Source: Propionibacteriaceae bacterium UBA7704 (lineage in GTDB: Bacteria; Actinomycetota; Actinomycetes; Propionibacteriales; Propionibacteriaceae). Taken from it: a DNA stretch of 64,000 bases. The stretch covers positions 149,044 through 213,043 of the forward strand of contig DLGC01000018.1 in the NCBI GenBank assembly GCA_002482525.1, given 5' to 3'. The notes under the pieces were generated by a model. It was not told the origin of the DNA. It saw only the letters and a list, made by a program, of their open reading frames with translations, and did no database searches. Each line of letters starts with the position of its first letter. Position 1 is the first letter of the stretch. Of the stretch, positions 1 to 8,388 are shown one piece after another. Made by a program: the position numbers and the translations under genes.

Positions 1-67
1 TGGTGTTCGGTGCGCAGTCGGGCGCACAGCAGCAGTTCGTCGTCGGGGGCCACCACCAAGGCTTGCG
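1..67 (-). pseudogene. 5'-truncated copy of the BTAD C-terminal coding segment
   Basis: These 67 bases match 1644-1710, inside the LysM-BTAD gene, at 65 of 67 positions and in the same orientation. They encode on the minus strand the BTAD stretch ALVVAPDDELLLCARLRTEH. Similarity stops abruptly at base 68, so upstream coding sequence is missing. The rest of the copy, corresponding to 1505-1643, would lie left of the window. The intact parent gene sits 1.4 kb away, with a small gene cargo between. I read it as a duplicated 3' gene end left by recombination or insertion. From 68 to 248 I see no convincing gene. Confidence 0.6.
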
Positions 68-248
68 TATGTCGACGCGAGACCAGGTTCAGTGACTCGA
101 GGTGCCGGGCTCGGCGCGCGTGAACGCGCACCTGACTGCGAACGGATGGTCTGAACAGCGCGATGTGCGACTCGTGCACCAATTCCGCGAGTACTGCTGA
201 AACCCTCAAGCAGCACCACTGGCCTCGCTTTGCGCATAGCCGCGGCAC

Positions 249-875
249 GTGTCCCCTGCCAGTCTCAGCCGCACCAGCCGATGCCACCGTCATCTCAAAC
301 GGGCGGAAAGAGCTACCAGAGAGTTGTGCCAAGGATTGATCTCTACACCACGAGCCCCCTTCGAATCACAAATAAACCGGGGGGCCGGATGGTTTTCTTT
401 TGCGGAAACACTCAATTTCCCGAGAATTGCAGCTGTCGTCTTCTGTGCAGTCAGCGCAGCTGCTGCTTCCGTATATGGGTTGGCGCTGTGGCGAGACTCG
501 AAACAGTTCTTCTTGCTGGAAATACTCCCTCATTGGATTCCGGCGGCTTGGGTGCTGCCTGTCTTGATCGTGGTTGCGATGACCAGCGCAACATATGAGG
601 AGCTGCTGTGGTGTAAGACAATGTCAGTCCTCCTCGGCTTCAGGATGGCGGGTGAGGCGCTTCTCCCGCTGGGTTTTGGGATTGCCCATCTTCACGCGAC
701 GCCCGACGGAATACTGGGGGTAGTTCTCACAACTCTGTTTGCACTCGCCAGGTATGGGCTCGTTTGGTTGGCGAAGGGTCGCCTACTATACGCAATATCC
801 GTTCATTTCGTAGCGCACCTGTTCTTGCTGGTCAATTTGTCGGTGAAGACGGGCGTGATGACACCTCATTCATAA
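249..875 (+). CDS. CPBP/CAAX-like intramembrane protease, variant active site
   Basis: The protein is about 208 aa if translated from the GTG at 249. The first 60 residues look non-native and no ribosome site precedes that codon, so the true start may lie further in or the 5' end may be damaged. The remainder is hydrophobic and shows the three CPBP (Abi, CAAX-type) motifs in order: YEELLWC, where the family has EExxxR but the arginine is replaced by cysteine; FGIAH, matching FxxxH; and HFVAH, where HxxxN/D is usual. CPBP proteins are membrane metalloproteases or their inactive relatives, often linked to bacteriocin immunity and self-protection. The changed residues in motifs 1 and 3 suggest an inactive or divergent member. 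The gene belongs to the patch flanked by the duplicated BTAD segment. The fold is fairly sure, the activity is not. Confidence 0.5.
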   Translation: MSPASLSRTSRCHRHLKRAERATRELCQGLISTPRAPFESQINRGAGWFSFAETLNFPRIAAVVFCAVSAAAASVYGLALWRDSKQFFLLEILPHWIPAAWVLPVLIVVAMTSATYEELLWCKTMSVLLGFRMAGEALLPLGFGIAHLHATPDGILGVVLTTLFALARYGLVWLAKGRLLYAISVHFVAHLFLLVNLSVKTGVMTPHS

Positions 876-881
876 TCTAGC

Positions 882-887
882 TACGAT
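882..887 (+). promoter_or_regulatory. -10 box (TACGAT) for a leaderless transcript
   Basis: TACGAT fits the actinobacterial TANNNT -10 consensus and ends seven bases before the ATG at 895. Transcription would then begin at or next to the start codon, giving a leaderless mRNA. No Shine-Dalgarno sequence is present, which agrees. Confidence 0.45.
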
Positions 888-894
888 CGGCACC

Positions 895-1323
895 ATGAGT
901 GGTGTGAGTCTTCTGAGGGACCTGACGACCAGAGTGAACACTGAGCTGGGGCATTTGGGCTGTGCGACGCTCTTCAATGATGATCACTGTGTGCTGCTTA
1001 TGCCGCACTTTCCGGGCCCCATCTGGGTAGTGGAGCTTATTGATGGGGAAGACGGGTTTGGGTTGCGCGGGGGTATCGGTCTGGGGTTGGGCCTCGTCGC
1101 TGATGACACCGGAGACGCCACGATATTGTACGAGCAGGTACGCGGGGTGGTTGTTGACGGCACGATGGTGGAGTATGTCGAGCACTCGTCGTCCGGCCTC
1201 AGAAGCGTGGCCTACGAATACTCTCACCCAAGTGGTGGTGGTTCCTCGGGATCGAAACCTAGCCGTGGCGCGATCGCAATTGCATACCCGGCGTGGACTT
1301 CCCCAGACTCAGATGAGGAGTAA
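895..1323 (+). CDS. Hypothetical protein, 142 aa
   Basis: I do not recognise this protein. It starts at ATG 895, placed for leaderless translation. The first 110 residues look like a compact alpha/beta domain, with alternating hydrophobic stretches such as CVLLMPHFPGPIWVVELIDG and a glycine-rich run (GGIGLGLGLV). The last 30 residues are a low-complexity Ser/Gly tail ending in acidic residues. There is no signal peptide or membrane segment. It follows the CPBP-like gene by 19 bases on the same strand and belongs to the same accessory patch. A role as partner or immunity factor of that gene is possible but unsupported. Confidence 0.45.
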   Translation: MSGVSLLRDLTTRVNTELGHLGCATLFNDDHCVLLMPHFPGPIWVVELIDGEDGFGLRGGIGLGLGLVADDTGDATILYEQVRGVVVDGTMVEYVEHSSSGLRSVAYEYSHPSGGGSSGSKPSRGAIAIAYPAWTSPDSDEE

Positions 1324-1504
1324 TCAGAGCTTCTCAGTTGCCTGTTTGCGGGCGAGATCGGAAGCGCCACTAGAGTTCTTCTGCCGCCAACGCAGAAGCC
1401 CGCTGGGCGCTGGCGGCCGAGATTCTGGGCTCAAGGCTGAGCAACTGGGGTTGTGCTGACAGGGCTCCCCGACCTGTAGTCCTGATTGCTGTGAACAGCT
1501 ACAT

Positions 1505-4321
1505 CTAGGCGCGGGCGCGAAGCCGGCCTTCGATCACCTGTTGGCATAGTTCGATGGTTTCGGGGAGTAGATCGACGCCCAGCAGGCGGGCCTGGCGGGT
1601 GATGTGATTGACCAGTCGTTCGGTTTCGGCGGAGTTGCCGGCTTGGTGTTCGGTGCGCAGTCGGGCGCATAGCAGCAGTTCGTCGTCGGGGGCCACCACC
1701 AAGGCTCGCGAGGCCGCCCAGCGTGCCAAGTCGAGATCGTGGTTGGCCAGAGCTCGGTCGGTGAGCACCACCCCGACGTCGCGTAGCGCTGCGGAGATAT
1801 TGACCCGCAGTTCCTCAGCCCAGTGCCATTGGGTTGGGGCGGCATCAGCCAGCGGCGCGCCGCGCACCAACTCCAAGGCGGCGATCAACGCTCGATCAGA
1901 AACCCGGGTGATCCCCGGCTTGAGCAGCAGCTGGAGCTGCTGCCAATCGGAGGTGATGCCGACGTGCAGACTGATCCGTCCGGAGTAAGCATCGGGCAGA
2001 TAGGGCTCGCCAGCGGGATCGGAACCGAGCCAGGTACGCAGCCGGCTCAGATTAGAGCGCCGGGTGCTTTCGGCGACCAGCAGCCCGGCAGCCATCTGGC
2101 TGGCGTTACTGCCGGGATGCTCGGCCAGCCAGGCACACAGCTCGATCAGCTGTTGCCGCGATCGGGTCGGCTCAGGGCCGGTGGGGTTCTGCAACTCGGC
2201 CGGACCGATCAGGAGCAGCTGGGGGTGGGTGGCCGGCTGCAGCAGTCTGACGATGTCCACATCTTCCCCATCTCGGTTCGGCAGTTGATACACGTTGTCC
2301 TCACCCCACCAAGGGGCGGACACCAAATCGTGGGGGGCAAGCAGTTCGGTAAGGGCCTGACGCACCGGTTCAGCGATGACATGAGCTGCCAACTCCCCCG
2401 GCTGACCCGCCAAGTGTCCGGTGGGTCGCGAGTCGGGGCCACCGACCTGCCACTGGGCTTCGGCGGCCGACGCGGTAGCGACGATGACCGCCACGCCCAC
2501 CGGCTCGGTGGCAAGGAGCTCCTCGATCTCAGCGACCAGCGCGTCGTCCAAGCCGTCAAGGAAGCAGAACACCGTCGAACAGACCGCTTCGGCGCGAGCC
2601 GGATCGACGCGAAGCTCGCCCACGGTGGCGTCTCCTAACCAGAGCCGTCGACGGGCGACGTGACGTCGGAGGTGCTCTAGGGCCTCAGCCTCGTCGAGGG
2701 TCTGGACGCGGTCCTCGCCGGCGAGTTTCACCAATCCGGCGTCACGACCGCACACGATCAGGTGCGTGTCGGCACTCCACGGCGCGCACGCCAACTCCAC
2801 GGCCATGGCGGCCAGCGCGGCCCGGCGCTGGTCCGGCGATCCGGCGACACCGAGCACACCGGATTGTTCAGCGTCGACCAGCAGCGTTTCGCCATCGCGG
2901 ACGCCCAGGCTCACTAGTGCCGGATACGGGCAGGGTCGATCGTCGGTCGTGATCGGGCGGGTGATGTCGAAGGTCCACTGGCCGTCATCGCCGCCGAATC
3001 CTGGTGGTGGTGCCCCGGCAGAGCCGTGCCACTCGACGGTGAGCTGGTCTGCCGATAGTCGGATGGCAGCCAAAGTTGGCGCTGGTCGGCGTTCGCGATG
3101 GCAGTGGGCTGCAATGAGTTGCAGCACGGCGGTGAGTGCCTCGATGGCATCGGGACGCTGGGCCTCGTGCAGCGCGGTGCGTAGCCGATCTGCAGCCGGA
3201 GTGGCCGGGGGCTCGCAGCGTCCGGGCGGGCGTTCGCGCAGTCGCAGAGCTCGGCGCAGTTCCAAGGTGCCCACCACTGCTGTGGCGGCCAAGGTACCCA
3301 GAGTGAGCGGAAGCGCCGGGTGTGAGGAGTCCTCGGTGACGGTCGGCGGAGCGCTCGGCGTCGATTCCCCCCGTGATTCCGGCGCCGGATCCTGACTGTG
3401 GTCGACCGGATGGGAGCCGAGGGCCGGTGGCGGTTCGGGTGCGGATTCCGCCTGTGGCGTGGCCTCCGGGGCTGCCGAAGAACCTCCGCTCGCCTGATGG
3501 TCTCGGTGGGTGCCGGGTATGGTCAGCCGCCAGCCGACCTCGATGTGATCGGGATCGGTGATGATGGCATTCGCCCGGGCGATCTTTGGCCAGCGAGCGG
3601 CCTTGCCCAGGTGCTCCAGCGCGAGCTCACTGAGGGTGTCGCCGCGGGCGACGGTGATCCGCGAGGGGTGTTCGGTGGCCGCGGTGGTGTGGGCGCTGAG
3701 GGTCGCGGCGCGGGCCGGCAGTCTCAACGAGGTTCCTTCGCGGAGCTCGCTGAGGGGATCTGTCAGGCCAGGATTCACCGCGGCGATGGCCCGCCATTGT
3801 CGGCCGTCCCCCAGGGTGTGTTCGGCGATGCTCCACAGGTCGTCACCGGCGCGCACCGTGTAGCTGTCCGTCGTGGTGGGCAGCGAGTCCTCAGTGGGGG
3901 CGTCGTCAATCGCGGCTTCAGCGGCCACCGTCGCCGTGGGCTCGGGGGCCGGTGCTGGGGGCTGAATCGGGACGGTGGTCACAGCGGTCGAGCCGTCCGA
4001 GGGCGCCACGGTCGAGAGCGGGAGGGCGGCGATGATGATCAGCAGTAACCCGGACGCCAACTGCTGCACTCCACCCAGGCCGGGTAGCCGGTGATGGCGT
4101 CCGGTGATCACCGTGACGGTCTCTGCGGCAGTGGCCAGGGCAAAAGCCAGCCAAGCCAGCCAGCCGATGACAGTGAGGGCGACCAACAGCAACGAGCCAT
4201 CATCGGCGCGCAGCGAAGCCGTCGTCCAGGGCAGATGCCCCCAGCTCAGCAATGCCCACGGCGCGCCTACCAGACTCAACAGCAAGCCGAGCGCGGCAAG
4301 GATTCCTCGTAGTTTCGTCAT
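1505..4321 (-). CDS. LysM and bacterial transcriptional activator (BTAD) domain protein of the tad locus
   Basis: A 938-aa membrane-anchored protein. Two or three hydrophobic segments occupy about residues 5-105. Two LysM domains follow: the first begins at YTVRAGDDLWSIAEHTLGDG (about 155-205), the second at ITVARGDTLSELALEHLGK (about 220-270). A proline-rich linker and another transmembrane segment (about 335-355) come next, then a large cytoplasmic part. Its last 250 residues resemble the BTAD helical domain of SARP-type regulators, but no DNA-binding domain of the SARP kind is evident before it. Proteins of this build are regularly found at the end of actinobacterial tad/flp operons; their function is not established, though peptidoglycan binding by LysM is. 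Its start overlaps the stop of the TadE-like gene by 4 bp. A 67-bp segment of it is repeated at the left edge of the window. Confidence 0.85.
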   Translation of the reverse strand: MTKLRGILAALGLLLSLVGAPWALLSWGHLPWTTASLRADDGSLLLVALTVIGWLAWLAFALATAAETVTVITGRHHRLPGLGGVQQLASGLLLIIIAALPLSTVAPSDGSTAVTTVPIQPPAPAPEPTATVAAEAAIDDAPTEDSLPTTTDSYTVRAGDDLWSIAEHTLGDGRQWRAIAAVNPGLTDPLSELREGTSLRLPARAATLSAHTTAATEHPSRITVARGDTLSELALEHLGKAARWPKIARANAIITDPDHIEVGWRLTIPGTHRDHQASGGSSAAPEATPQAESAPEPPPALGSHPVDHSQDPAPESRGESTPSAPPTVTEDSSHPALPLTLGTLAATAVVGTLELRRALRLRERPPGRCEPPATPAADRLRTALHEAQRPDAIEALTAVLQLIAAHCHRERRPAPTLAAIRLSADQLTVEWHGSAGAPPPGFGGDDGQWTFDITRPITTDDRPCPYPALVSLGVRDGETLLVDAEQSGVLGVAGSPDQRRAALAAMAVELACAPWSADTHLIVCGRDAGLVKLAGEDRVQTLDEAEALEHLRRHVARRRLWLGDATVGELRVDPARAEAVCSTVFCFLDGLDDALVAEIEELLATEPVGVAVIVATASAAEAQWQVGGPDSRPTGHLAGQPGELAAHVIAEPVRQALTELLAPHDLVSAPWWGEDNVYQLPNRDGEDVDIVRLLQPATHPQLLLIGPAELQNPTGPEPTRSRQQLIELCAWLAEHPGSNASQMAAGLLVAESTRRSNLSRLRTWLGSDPAGEPYLPDAYSGRISLHVGITSDWQQLQLLLKPGITRVSDRALIAALELVRGAPLADAAPTQWHWAEELRVNISAALRDVGVVLTDRALANHDLDLARWAASRALVVAPDDELLLCARLRTEHQAGNSAETERLVNHITRQARLLGVDLLPETIELCQQVIEGRLRARA

Positions 4322-4740
4322 GGTGTGCGCCCCCGATAGGTGTCCACCACTGCTTCTGCGCTCGCAGAGACCATCACGGTGCCGGGCCAGCCGGGCACCA
4401 CGATGTCGCTCATCGGCACCTGGCAGTCGACCTCGGCGGTGATCCGTCCGGGGGTTCCGGCCGACCGGGTCAGCGCGGCGGCATCGAGATGAACCGAGAG
4501 CGGCTGGCAGCGCATTCCGCTGGCGGCAGCCTGCTGCGCTGCCAGCCCGGTGGCCGCCTGCTGGGCTGCATCAGCGGAGCGTTCCAGGGACGCTGCCCGG
4601 GCTGCCGCACCGGCCATGTGTTGGACGCCGGTGCGTGCCAACCAGGTGCGGGCCCCGCCGATGATCAACCCGAATAACAGCACGAGCGCGGGCACCAGAA
4701 TGGCGAACTCCACGGCGAGGGATCCTCGTTGTCGTCTCAT
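4318..4740 (-). CDS. TadE-family pseudopilin
   Basis: A 140-aa protein with the N-terminal signature of TadE-like minor pilins: a short basic leader (MRRQRG), then SLAVEFAILVPALVLLFGLI, with glutamate at position +5 after the glycine expected to be the prepilin peptidase site. A single hydrophobic helix (about 8-30) precedes a soluble domain rich in alanine and glutamine with two cysteines. In Tad systems such proteins are minor components of the pilus or its assembly platform. It overlaps its neighbours by 4 bp on both sides and is therefore translationally coupled to them. Confidence 0.8.
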   Translation of the reverse strand: MRRQRGSLAVEFAILVPALVLLFGLIIGGARTWLARTGVQHMAGAAARAASLERSADAAQQAATGLAAQQAAASGMRCQPLSVHLDAAALTRSAGTPGRITAEVDCQVPMSDIVVPGWPGTVMVSASAEAVVDTYRGRTP

Positions 4741-5084
4741 CGCAACTGCTCCCGTGGTGACACCGCCCGCTCGGTGATCACGCCCTGACCAACATCGAAG
4801 AACAGCGGCGCCCGCGCACTCACCGTCACGACGACGACATCCCGACCGGTCTCGGTCACGATGCGCACAGCGTGCAGTCCGCCCTGGGCGGCGACCCGTT
4901 CGCCGGCGGCTTGGGCGTCGCTGAGCCCGGCGGCCTGCAGATCAGCGACGGTGGCAGCGGCTTCTCCAGCCACGGTGCGGGCGTGCAGCCACACCCCGAG
5001 CTGCACCAACCCCAACACCAGCAGCAGCACCACCGGGGTGAGGATCGCCCACTGGGTGGATTCGGAGAACCCTCGTTGGTTCAT
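4737..5084 (-). CDS. TadE/TadG-like pseudopilin
   Basis: A 115-aa protein beginning MNQRGFSESTQWAILTPVVL. The arrangement QRG, then S-x-S-T, then a long hydrophobic helix matches a class III prepilin, although the usual glutamate at +5 is replaced by an ST-Q arrangement. The C-terminal 75 residues form a small soluble domain (SARAPLFFDVGQGVITERA). The start resembles that of the 58-aa pilin just upstream, so the two genes may be paralogues. Starts and stops overlap by 4 bp with both neighbours. Confidence 0.75.
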   Translation of the reverse strand: MNQRGFSESTQWAILTPVVLLLVLGLVQLGVWLHARTVAGEAAATVADLQAAGLSDAQAAGERVAAQGGLHAVRIVTETGRDVVVVTVSARAPLFFDVGQGVITERAVSPREQLR

Positions 5085-5257
5085 GGCTGAGGCAGCCTCG
5101 CTTTGACATAGACGGTGATCGCGGCGCCGACCGTCACCGCGATGCCCACGACCACTCCGGTGAGGATCGCTATTTCGGTGGACTGGGACAGGCCGCGCTG
5201 ATCGTGCGCCGGCCGCGGCGACAGCAGCGTTCCGAGCACTAGATGGAGAAGCTTCAT
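5081..5257 (-). CDS. Small Flp-like pilin, 58 aa
   Basis: Reading from ATG 5257 gives a 58-aa protein that is easily missed because of its size. After a 21-residue leader comes QRGLSQSTEIAILTGVVVGI, then more hydrophobic residues and a short tail ending VKARLPQP. This is the layout of a Flp major pilin: basic leader, glycine cleavage site, glutamate near +5/+6, a single helix and almost nothing else. It lies exactly where a Flp gene is expected, between tadC and the TadE-like genes, and its stop overlaps the next start (ATGA). A ribosome site, GAAAGGAAC, precedes the start. No prepilin peptidase (TadV) gene is in this window. Confidence 0.75.
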   Translation of the reverse strand: MKLLHLVLGTLLSPRPAHDQRGLSQSTEIAILTGVVVGIAVTVGAAITVYVKARLPQP

Positions 5258-5270
5258 CGGTGTTCCTTTC

Positions 5271-6146
5271 TCACCCGGCCAGCAGCCGGAGCAGAGGTGG
5301 TACCAGGAAGAAGCCGGCGAAGACCAGCGCCGGTACCACCATGAAGAAGGTCATGCGCTCGCTGATCTCGGCGGCGGCGAGCTTGGCATTGGTGAGGTGG
5401 GCGTCGCGCAGTTCGCTCACTCGAGCCTGCAAGGCGGACGCCAGCGATGCGCCCGATTCGTCCAGACTCATCACGTCGGCGATGTCGTTCAGGGCAGGCA
5501 GTCCCAGTCCGCGGCCGAGCTGGCGCAGATCGGCGTAGGGAGCTCGCTGCTCAAGACGCGCGCGTTCCAGGGTTTCTCGAATGAGACTGAACACAGTGAT
5601 GTTGCTGACCGAGGCAGCCGCCCGTAGTGATTGGGAGCCGGATTGGTTGGCGAGGCGTTCCAGCATCACCAGGTCGAAGTAGGTCAGCAAGGCTTCGGTG
5701 GCGTCCTCGGTGATGTCGTGGTCGGCGGCGCTCAACAGCAGGTCGGGAAGAAAGAAGCCCAACAGTGCGGTGAACGGCGAGACCACCGCCACTACCGCGA
5801 AACCGGCGTCGATGAACCAACCGCCGAGCGCTGCCACGAGCAGCGGTGCGAGGAGCCCGACGGCGGCGCCGAGGGCTTTGAGGGTGTAGTGGTGCTCGAT
5901 GCTGCGTCCGGTCAGACGAAGCAGCCGCTGGTGCTGTTCAGAAACCGGGCGACGCAGTGTGGTGTGCAGCCAGGAGCCGAGACGGTCAGCCCCTGGCTGC
6001 GGGACCGGACGTATCAACCGTCCGTCCAAGAGGTCCAAGGCGTCACCGAGTCGGGGATCGACCGGGGCCAGGGTGCCGTGCAGGATCGCCCACACTCCGA
6101 AGGCGCCCAGGGCTCCGAAGGTTGTCGCGAGTAGCAGCGCGTTCAT
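5271..6146 (-). CDS. tadC: TadC-like inner-membrane assembly protein (T2SSF family)
   Basis: A 291-aa polytopic membrane protein. I chose ATG 6146 because it overlaps the stop of the upstream tadB gene by 4 bp and opens on a membrane helix (MNALLLATTFGALGAFGVWA). Two further helices lie around residues 80-125 and a last pair at the C-terminus (FFMVVPALVFAGFFLVPPLL). The central cytoplasmic part, about residues 135-260, carries the T2SSF-type helical bundle with the GESLASAL-like motif SGASLASALQARV. With TadB it should form the platform on which the TadA motor drives pilus assembly. Confidence 0.85.
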   Translation of the reverse strand: MNALLLATTFGALGAFGVWAILHGTLAPVDPRLGDALDLLDGRLIRPVPQPGADRLGSWLHTTLRRPVSEQHQRLLRLTGRSIEHHYTLKALGAAVGLLAPLLVAALGGWFIDAGFAVVAVVSPFTALLGFFLPDLLLSAADHDITEDATEALLTYFDLVMLERLANQSGSQSLRAAASVSNITVFSLIRETLERARLEQRAPYADLRQLGRGLGLPALNDIADVMSLDESGASLASALQARVSELRDAHLTNAKLAAAEISERMTFFMVVPALVFAGFFLVPPLLRLLAG

Positions 6147-6988
6147 ATGGACCTCCGCAGAATGCGCTGCCGTGGTCGCGGCAGAGTCATGCGGCGCAGG
6201 AATAGCAGGGAGCCCAGATAGGCGCTCACCAGCACGGCGAGCAGAAGCTGCCCCAGTGGGCTCCCGAAAGGTGCGAAGAAATCGCCGCTGAAGACCAGTG
6301 CCAACCCCAGTACCACCACGGTGATGACGGTGACCTGTCGCACCACGAATCGCGGCTTGGCGCGTTCGGTGCTGATCTCGCGCAGCGCCCGGATGCGGTC
6401 GGCGAGGTTGTCGGCCAGGGCGGCGAGAGTGGCGCGGGCACCGGTACCGCCGCGTTGAGCAGCCAAGGCCAAGGCGGCCAACACGGCGTCGGCGTCGGCG
6501 CTGTCCAGGTCGTCGGCCATGGCCAGTAGGGCGCCGTCGACACTCCAACGGTCGTCCAGCCGGGCCACCAACAGGGTCAGGTGTGGAGCCAACAGTGGCG
6601 GTGCCTGTCGTACCGACGTGCGGATGGCATCGGAGATGGATCGTCCGGTGGCGAGCAGGGAACCCACGACACGCAGCCAGCGATCAATGGCTTGAAGCAG
6701 GTCAAGTTCCCGATTGGGCGGCGCAGCGAGCAGCAGCGGCAGCACACCGGCCACCGCCGGCACGATGACGATCAGCAGCCACCAGCCGCTGATCACTGCG
6801 GCCAGGACACCGGCTATCACCGAGCCGATCAGCTGCAGTGTCCGGCGCCGCGTCCGGGTATCCACAGGGGTTTTCCACAGGTGTGTGGACAACCTGGGGA
6901 TTGTCGCCTTTGTACTGTTGAAACCCACGAACAAAGCCATCAGTCCCACTGTGAACAAAGCCCCGCTCGCCGCCGCCAGCGCCATCAT
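6143..6988 (-). CDS. tadB: TadB-like inner-membrane assembly protein (T2SSF family)
   Basis: A 281-aa membrane protein with hydrophobic segments near residues 5-22, 52-90, 215-235 and 245-265. The central soluble region contains the T2SSF features GRSISDAIRTSVRQ and GTGARATLAALADNLADRIR. It is transcribed directly after tadA with a 4-bp overlap and before tadC, the standard order. The gene pair encodes the two-subunit platform of the Tad pilus. Confidence 0.85.
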   Translation of the reverse strand: MMALAAASGALFTVGLMALFVGFNSTKATIPRLSTHLWKTPVDTRTRRRTLQLIGSVIAGVLAAVISGWWLLIVIVPAVAGVLPLLLAAPPNRELDLLQAIDRWLRVVGSLLATGRSISDAIRTSVRQAPPLLAPHLTLLVARLDDRWSVDGALLAMADDLDSADADAVLAALALAAQRGGTGARATLAALADNLADRIRALREISTERAKPRFVVRQVTVITVVVLGLALVFSGDFFAPFGSPLGQLLLAVLVSAYLGSLLFLRRMTLPRPRQRILRRSI

Positions 6989-8388
6989 GACCGACCCTCC
7001 ACACGCCGCCCCGAGGACAGATAGGGCCCGAGTTCAGCGAGCAGTGCGGCATCGGGATTGAACTCGTAGCCTCCCCACGGATCGCTGCGGTAACACAGAT
7101 GCGTGACGGGCCGTCCGGACTCCATGGCGCCGGTGAGTTGGCGAATTTCGGCGATCTGACGGGTGCGCACCCCGCCACGCCAGGTGTCGTCGATCAGCCG
7201 CACATGGATCAGCAGATGCAGGTGATGGGCGATCTGCCGGTAGGCCTCCGCCATGCCCAACACCCCGCCGTGAGCCACCCGGGAGGCGAGTCGGTCGATG
7301 GTGGACGCCGCGGAATGCGAATGCGTCGTCGATAGGGTGCCTGCCCCTGACGTCATGGCTTCGAACATGGCTCCGGCTTCGTTGCCGCGGACTTCGCCGA
7401 CGACCAGCCGGGAGAGGTTTTGGCGCAGCGCCTCGGGAATGAGGTCGGCCACGGTGTATTCGCCCAGGCGGCGTCCGGCGACGATCTCACCCATGCCGAC
7501 TCGGGATTGCAGGGCCAGGATGTTGCGCCGGTTGGCTTGCAGGTGGGTGAGGAGTTCGTAGTCGGTCTCCAGGGTGCCGAAGCGCTCGTTGGTTGGGATG
7601 GCGTCGATCAGCGCGCGCAGCAGGGTGGTCTTGCCAGCGCCTTGATCGCCGGAGATGACCAGGGATTTGCGGGCCAGGATGGCGGCGCGTAAGAAGTCGG
7701 CGACCTCGATGGGCATCAGCCCGCCGTCGGCGAGCTCGGCCAACGTGATGTCGGTGAGGGTGTGTTGGCGGATGGTGATACTGGGCCGGTAGCTGAGTCC
7801 GAAGCCGATGGCGTGAAGTCGAAAGCGATCCCCTAGGGCGAGGGTGAGCATGGGGTGGGTGTCGTCGAAGGGTCGTGCCGGGCTGACCGATTCGCCCAGG
7901 AAGCGAATGGCTTCGACGAGTTCTTCGTCGCTGTCGGCCACCGGGGGCCGGGTTTCGCGGTGCCCATCTCCGTATTGGACGACGACGGAGTCGAAGCCGT
8001 GGATCTCGATGTTCTCCGCCTCGGCGATCTCGAACAGCGGCTGCAGGCGTCCATAGCCGAAGATCGCGTTCTCCACAGCGCGGGCGCAGGCGGCTTCGAC
8101 TTCAACCGGCCACAGCGCTTGGCCGGTGCTGCTGAGGGTCTCGACGTGATCGCGCACGACCCGGCGAATGATCGAGCGCCCCAGCAGGCGGCGGTCTTCG
8201 AGCGTGAGCGGGTCGGTGTCGGCGGCGGCTTGGCTGATCAGTTCGGAGGCTTTGCGCCGCAGCATCACCACCAGTTGCCAGTCCAGGTCGGGATCAGCGC
8301 CGGTGCTGGCCGTCACCTGGGCTCTGCTGTGTTCGGGTTGGAAGGTGGGCGATTCCGAGAGCAGGTCGATGGCGGCCAGACGGTTCAT
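6985..8388 (-). CDS. tadA: TadA/CpaF secretion ATPase
   Basis: A 467-aa hexameric secretion ATPase of the VirB11/PulE class that powers Tad pilus extension and retraction. The Walker A motif is GDQGAGKTTLLRAL (about residues 246-259); an acidic Asp/Glu box (FGTLETDYEL) and the Walker B-like LVVGEVRGNEAGAMFEAMTS follow, then a His-containing TTHSHSA segment. The N-terminal 120 residues are the usual helical adaptor domain. It shares 4-bp overlaps with the TadZ gene upstream and tadB downstream, consistent with one polycistronic mRNA. Confidence 0.92.
   Translation of the reverse strand: MNRLAAIDLLSESPTFQPEHSRAQVTASTGADPDLDWQLVVMLRRKASELISQAAADTDPLTLEDRRLLGRSIIRRVVRDHVETLSSTGQALWPVEVEAACARAVENAIFGYGRLQPLFEIAEAENIEIHGFDSVVVQYGDGHRETRPPVADSDEELVEAIRFLGESVSPARPFDDTHPMLTLALGDRFRLHAIGFGLSYRPSITIRQHTLTDITLAELADGGLMPIEVADFLRAAILARKSLVISGDQGAGKTTLLRALIDAIPTNERFGTLETDYELLTHLQANRRNILALQSRVGMGEIVAGRRLGEYTVADLIPEALRQNLSRLVVGEVRGNEAGAMFEAMTSGAGTLSTTHSHSAASTIDRLASRVAHGGVLGMAEAYRQIAHHLHLLIHVRLIDDTWRGGVRTRQIAEIRQLTGAMESGRPVTHLCYRSDPWGGYEFNPDAALLAELGPYLSSGRRVEGRS

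Noticed and set aside
1..1710. Insertion sequence or integrative element as carrier of the left accessory patch
   Set aside because: No transposase, integrase, terminal inverted repeats or target-site duplication are visible; only the duplicated gene segment.
3398..4048. 216-codon plus-strand frame opposite the LysM-BTAD gene
   Set aside because: Antisense shadow produced by GC-rich third positions; the minus strand carries clear LysM motifs.
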